From positions 1-7,315 of the forward strand of contig JAEMRL010000107.1 of NCBI GenBank assembly GCA_016463385.1: a stretch of DNA of 7,315 bases, in the 5' to 3' direction. This document shows, piece by piece, positions 5,665 to 7,315 of the stretch. The notes under the pieces were generated by a model. That model saw only the letters and a list, made by a program, of their open reading frames with translations. It searched no databases and was not told the DNA's origin. Positions within the stretch are counted from its first letter, which is position 1. Every line of letters begins with the position of its first letter. Made by a program: the position numbers and the translations under genes. The DNA comes from Thermoleophilia bacterium (GTDB lineage: Bacteria > Actinomycetota > Thermoleophilia > Miltoncostaeales > Miltoncostaeaceae).

Positions 5665-6068
5665 TGCCCGCCAACGGCAACCGCTTCGAGCGCGAGGAGG
5701 CGTCGATCGGCGAACTGCTCCGCCGGCTCTCGGAGGACACCTCCGAGCTCGTCCGGCAGGAGATGGCCCTGGCGCGCGCTGAACTGACCGAGCAGGGCAA
5801 GCAGGTCGGGATCGGCGCGGGCCTCCTGGGCGGGGCCGCCGTCGCGACGCTGCTGGCACTCGGTGCCCTGACCGCCGCGGTCATCGCCGGGCTGGACGAG
5901 ATCGTCCCCCTCTGGCTGGCCGCCACCATCGCCGCCGCACTCTGGGCGGCCATCGCAGGTGCCCTCGCCCTCCGCGGGCGGGGCGAGGTCCGCGAGGCGA
6001 CGCCGCCCGCGGCGCAGACCGTCGAAACCGTGAAGGAGGATGTGCAATGGGCGAAGACCCTCAGGTGA
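5664..6068 (+). CDS. YqjE / actinobacteriophage holin superfamily III-type membrane protein
   Basis: A 134-residue protein with the layout of the Phage_holin_3_6/YqjE family. An N-terminal amphipathic segment (SIGELLRRLSEDTSELVRQEMALARAEL, about 14-41) is followed by two membrane helices near 48-74 and 81-101 joined by a short DEIVP turn, and a charged cytoplasmic tail. Despite the holin name, chromosomal copies sit with ElaB/YqjD-like and DUF3618 genes and are not evidence of a prophage; no phage genes are present here. The start overlaps the previous stop by one base (TGATG), so translation is probably coupled; no strong Shine-Dalgarno precedes it. Its last 22 bases overlap the next gene. 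The exact biochemical role of the family is unknown; an envelope-stress or membrane-organising role is inferred. Confidence 0.85.
   Translation: MPANGNRFEREEASIGELLRRLSEDTSELVRQEMALARAELTEQGKQVGIGAGLLGGAAVATLLALGALTAAVIAGLDEIVPLWLAATIAAALWAAIAGALALRGRGEVREATPPAAQTVETVKEDVQWAKTLR
6033..6040 (+). promoter_or_regulatory. Strong Shine-Dalgarno inside the YqjE-type gene
   Basis: AAGGAGGA is an almost perfect anti-16S match, 6 nt before the ATG at 6047. It lies within the 3' end of the preceding coding sequence and fixes the start of the DUF3618 gene, which therefore overlaps its neighbour by 22 bp. Confidence 0.85.
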
Positions 6069-6559
6069 TCCGTGAGGAGATCGAGCAGACGCGCGAGCGG
6101 CTCGGCGAGACCGTCGAGGCGCTCGGTGACAAGGCCGACGTGAAGGGCCGCACCGCGAACCGGGTGCGCGGGATGCGCGATCGCGTGACCGAGTCCGTCA
6201 CTGGCGCCGGGCATCAGGTCAACGAGGTGACCCCGGGGACCCAGGACGTCAAGCAGGGCGCCCGCCGGGCTGTCGGCATCGCCCAGGAGAATCCGCTCGG
6301 ACTCGCGCTCGGCGGCATCGCCATCGGTGTCCTCGCCGGGATGGCACTGCCGGCCACGCGCGTCGAGCAGGACCGCATCGGCCCGGTCGGCGACCAGGTC
6401 CGTGAGGCGGGACAGGAGGCCATCGAGCGCGGCGCCCACGTCGCGAGCGAGGCGGCGTCCAGCGCCGTGGAGGCGGCGACCGCCGCGGCGAAGGGCACCT
6501 TCCAGGAGGAGGGTGCCAGCGAGGCGCGCGAGCTGCAGGAGTCCATGCGCTCGTCGTAG
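6047..6559 (+). CDS. DUF3618 domain-containing membrane protein
   Basis: A 170-residue protein. The N-terminus IREEIEQTRERLGETVEALG (8-27) is the characteristic DUF3618 signature, continuing with DKADVKGR. A basic linker leads to one membrane helix, NPLGLALGGIAIGVLAGMAL (82-101), with GxxxG-type small-residue spacing, and then an Ala/Glu/Arg-rich helical tail (105-170). The topology of the first gene of this operon is echoed: charged helix, an Asn-Pro step, and a glycine-rich membrane helix. The start is fixed by the AAGGAGGA site 6 nt upstream. The protein has no known activity; the conserved company of a YqjE-type and an ElaB/YqjD-type gene suggests a shared membrane complex or common stress role, which is inference. 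Confidence 0.9.
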   Translation: MGEDPQVIREEIEQTRERLGETVEALGDKADVKGRTANRVRGMRDRVTESVTGAGHQVNEVTPGTQDVKQGARRAVGIAQENPLGLALGGIAIGVLAGMALPATRVEQDRIGPVGDQVREAGQEAIERGAHVASEAASSAVEAATAAAKGTFQEEGASEARELQESMRSS

Positions 6560-6582
6560 TGACGGCGGCACGCCGGGGGCGC

Positions 6583-6596
6583 CGGGTTGCGACCCG
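6583..6596. terminator. Small hairpin between convergent genes
   Basis: CGGGT (6583-6587) and ACCCG (6592-6596) form a five-pair stem with a TGCG loop in the 37-bp gap between the stops of the DUF3618 gene and the convergent methyltransferase gene. There is no T-tract on either strand. It could serve both directions as a weak terminator; the support is position plus symmetry only. Confidence 0.3.
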
Positions 6597-7301
6597 TCAG
6601 TCCCCGGCGATGCCCGCCCACCGCGCGCCGGCCCCGGGTGTCGTCTTCACCGGCGGCGCGAGGCCGCGCACGACGACGACCTCCTCCTCGACCTGCTCGG
6701 GGTGCAGGAAGCCACGGGCCCGTAGCGCGGCCGCCCGTTCGCGCACGAGTGGACCCATCTCGCCGCGGTGGCGGGCGACCACGGTCGGCTCCAGGCCGCC
6801 GGCCTGCAGGGCCGCCATGGTGCGCCGGACACCGACGATGGCCGAGTGCACCATGAGCACCGCGCCACCCGGACGCAGGTGCCGCCAGGCGTCGGCACAG
6901 ATGCGATCGATGATCTCCCGGCCGTCGCGGCCGCCCTCCCACGCGCGGGCCGCGCCCCGTGGCGTCGGCTCATCCGGTCCTGGCGCCGGGAGATACGGCG
7001 GGTTGGCGGTGATGAGGTGCACCCGGCGATCCACGGGGGCGAAGAGGTCACCGCGCGCCGTGTCGATGCGCACACCGGCGAGCACGCCGTTCGCCCGCGC
7101 GCAGAACAGCGCCCGCCGCGAGACATCCACAGCGGTGACGCGTGCGCCGCGCCGCGCCGCCGCGACCGCGACGACGCCCGTCCCCGTGCACAGGTCGACG
7201 GCCGTGGCGTCGGGCGGCAGGGGCTCGCGCCCGATCGCGTCGATGAGCAGCTGGGCGTCGCTGACCGGGCGGAACACTCCGGGGAGACGGACGATTGGCA
7301 T
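6597..7301 (-). CDS. HemK2/MTQ2-type SAM-dependent methyltransferase
   Basis: A 234-residue class I methyltransferase. Motif I is DLCTGTG (36-42), the acidic residue that would hold the SAM ribose is D59 in TAVDVS, GDLF follows at 84-87, and the catalytic NPPY (100-103) marks enzymes that methylate the amide of Gln or an exocyclic amine. WEGGRDGREIIDRI (121-134) matches the conserved GGxDG region of the PrmC/HemK family. The short N-terminus GVFRPVSDAQLLIDAI lacks the helical domain of bacterial PrmC and resembles the MTQ2/HemK2 group, which methylates the release-factor GGQ glutamine in archaea and eukaryotes; the bacterial substrate is uncertain. The last 25 residues are variable. The ATG at 7301 gives a natural N-terminus, but the frame is open for the 14 bases to the window edge and no clear Shine-Dalgarno is seen. 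It converges on the stress operon and is probably unrelated to it. Confidence 0.88.
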   Translation of the reverse strand: MPIVRLPGVFRPVSDAQLLIDAIGREPLPPDATAVDLCTGTGVVAVAAARRGARVTAVDVSRRALFCARANGVLAGVRIDTARGDLFAPVDRRVHLITANPPYLPAPGPDEPTPRGAARAWEGGRDGREIIDRICADAWRHLRPGGAVLMVHSAIVGVRRTMAALQAGGLEPTVVARHRGEMGPLVRERAAALRARGFLHPEQVEEEVVVVRGLAPPVKTTPGAGARWAGIAGD

Positions 7302-7315
7302 GAGCGCCCGTTGCC

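Noticed and set aside
5664..6068. Prophage remnant suggested by the holin-type protein
   Set aside because: No endolysin, portal, tail, integrase or att-like repeat is nearby, and this family is a common chromosomal partner of DUF3618 and ElaB/YqjD-like genes.
1..7315. CRISPR array, tRNA, rRNA, insertion sequence or transposase
   Set aside because: No regularly spaced repeats, cloverleaf-like segments, terminal inverted repeats or transposase motifs were seen on either strand.

Overview
The window is very GC-rich DNA with strong G/C preference at third codon positions and dense, closely spaced genes. Gene content points to a high-GC actinobacterium: a CYP135/138-like cytochrome P450, a STAS/PP2C partner-switch pair, a YqjE-type holin-like protein next to a DUF3618 protein, and start codons that look leaderless. 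A soil Thermoleophilia (Solirubrobacterales) lineage would fit, but that placement is an inference from style and not proven by any marker gene here.

Layout. (1) Bases 1-304, minus strand: the N-terminal part of a MerR-family regulator that runs off the left edge. (2) Bases 305-357: a 53-bp divergent control region with two promoter-like elements facing apart and an imperfect dyad between them. Both flanking genes appear to start without a Shine-Dalgarno sequence. (3) Bases 358-1698, plus strand: a complete cytochrome P450. (4) Bases 1699-1774: a short gap with a strong hairpin. (5) Bases 1775-2143: a STAS-domain anti-sigma-factor antagonist, followed by (6) bases 2193-4952: a large membrane sensor phosphatase with TM helices, GAF, PAS, GAF, a SpoIIE-type PP2C domain and an unexpected C-terminal SnoaL/NTF2-like domain. 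(7) Bases 4953-5061: an intergenic region holding a near-ideal SigB/SigF-class promoter (GTTT-N15-GGGTAT), a strong 5'-UTR hairpin and a good Shine-Dalgarno. (8) Bases 5062-6559: three overlapping or abutting genes for small membrane proteins (an ElaB/YqjD-like coiled-coil tail-anchored protein, a YqjE/holin-superfamily-III protein and a DUF3618 protein). (9) Bases 6597-7301, minus strand: a convergent HemK2/MTQ2-type SAM-dependent methyltransferase.

How the parts may work together. STAS proteins and SpoIIE-type phosphatases are upstream regulators of SigB/SigF-class sigma factors: the phosphatase dephosphorylates the STAS protein, which then sequesters the anti-sigma kinase. The gene cluster immediately downstream carries the sequence signature of a promoter read by that sigma class and encodes envelope-stress-type membrane proteins. 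The window therefore looks like a compact sensor-to-output stress module, lacking only the RsbW-type kinase and the sigma factor, which must lie elsewhere. The MerR/P450 pair looks like a separate, locally controlled unit. The most unusual items are the PP2C-SnoaL fusion, the SigB-type promoter placed between regulator and putative output, the unresolved start of the phosphatase gene, and the paired leaderless divergent promoters with a MerR-style dyad.
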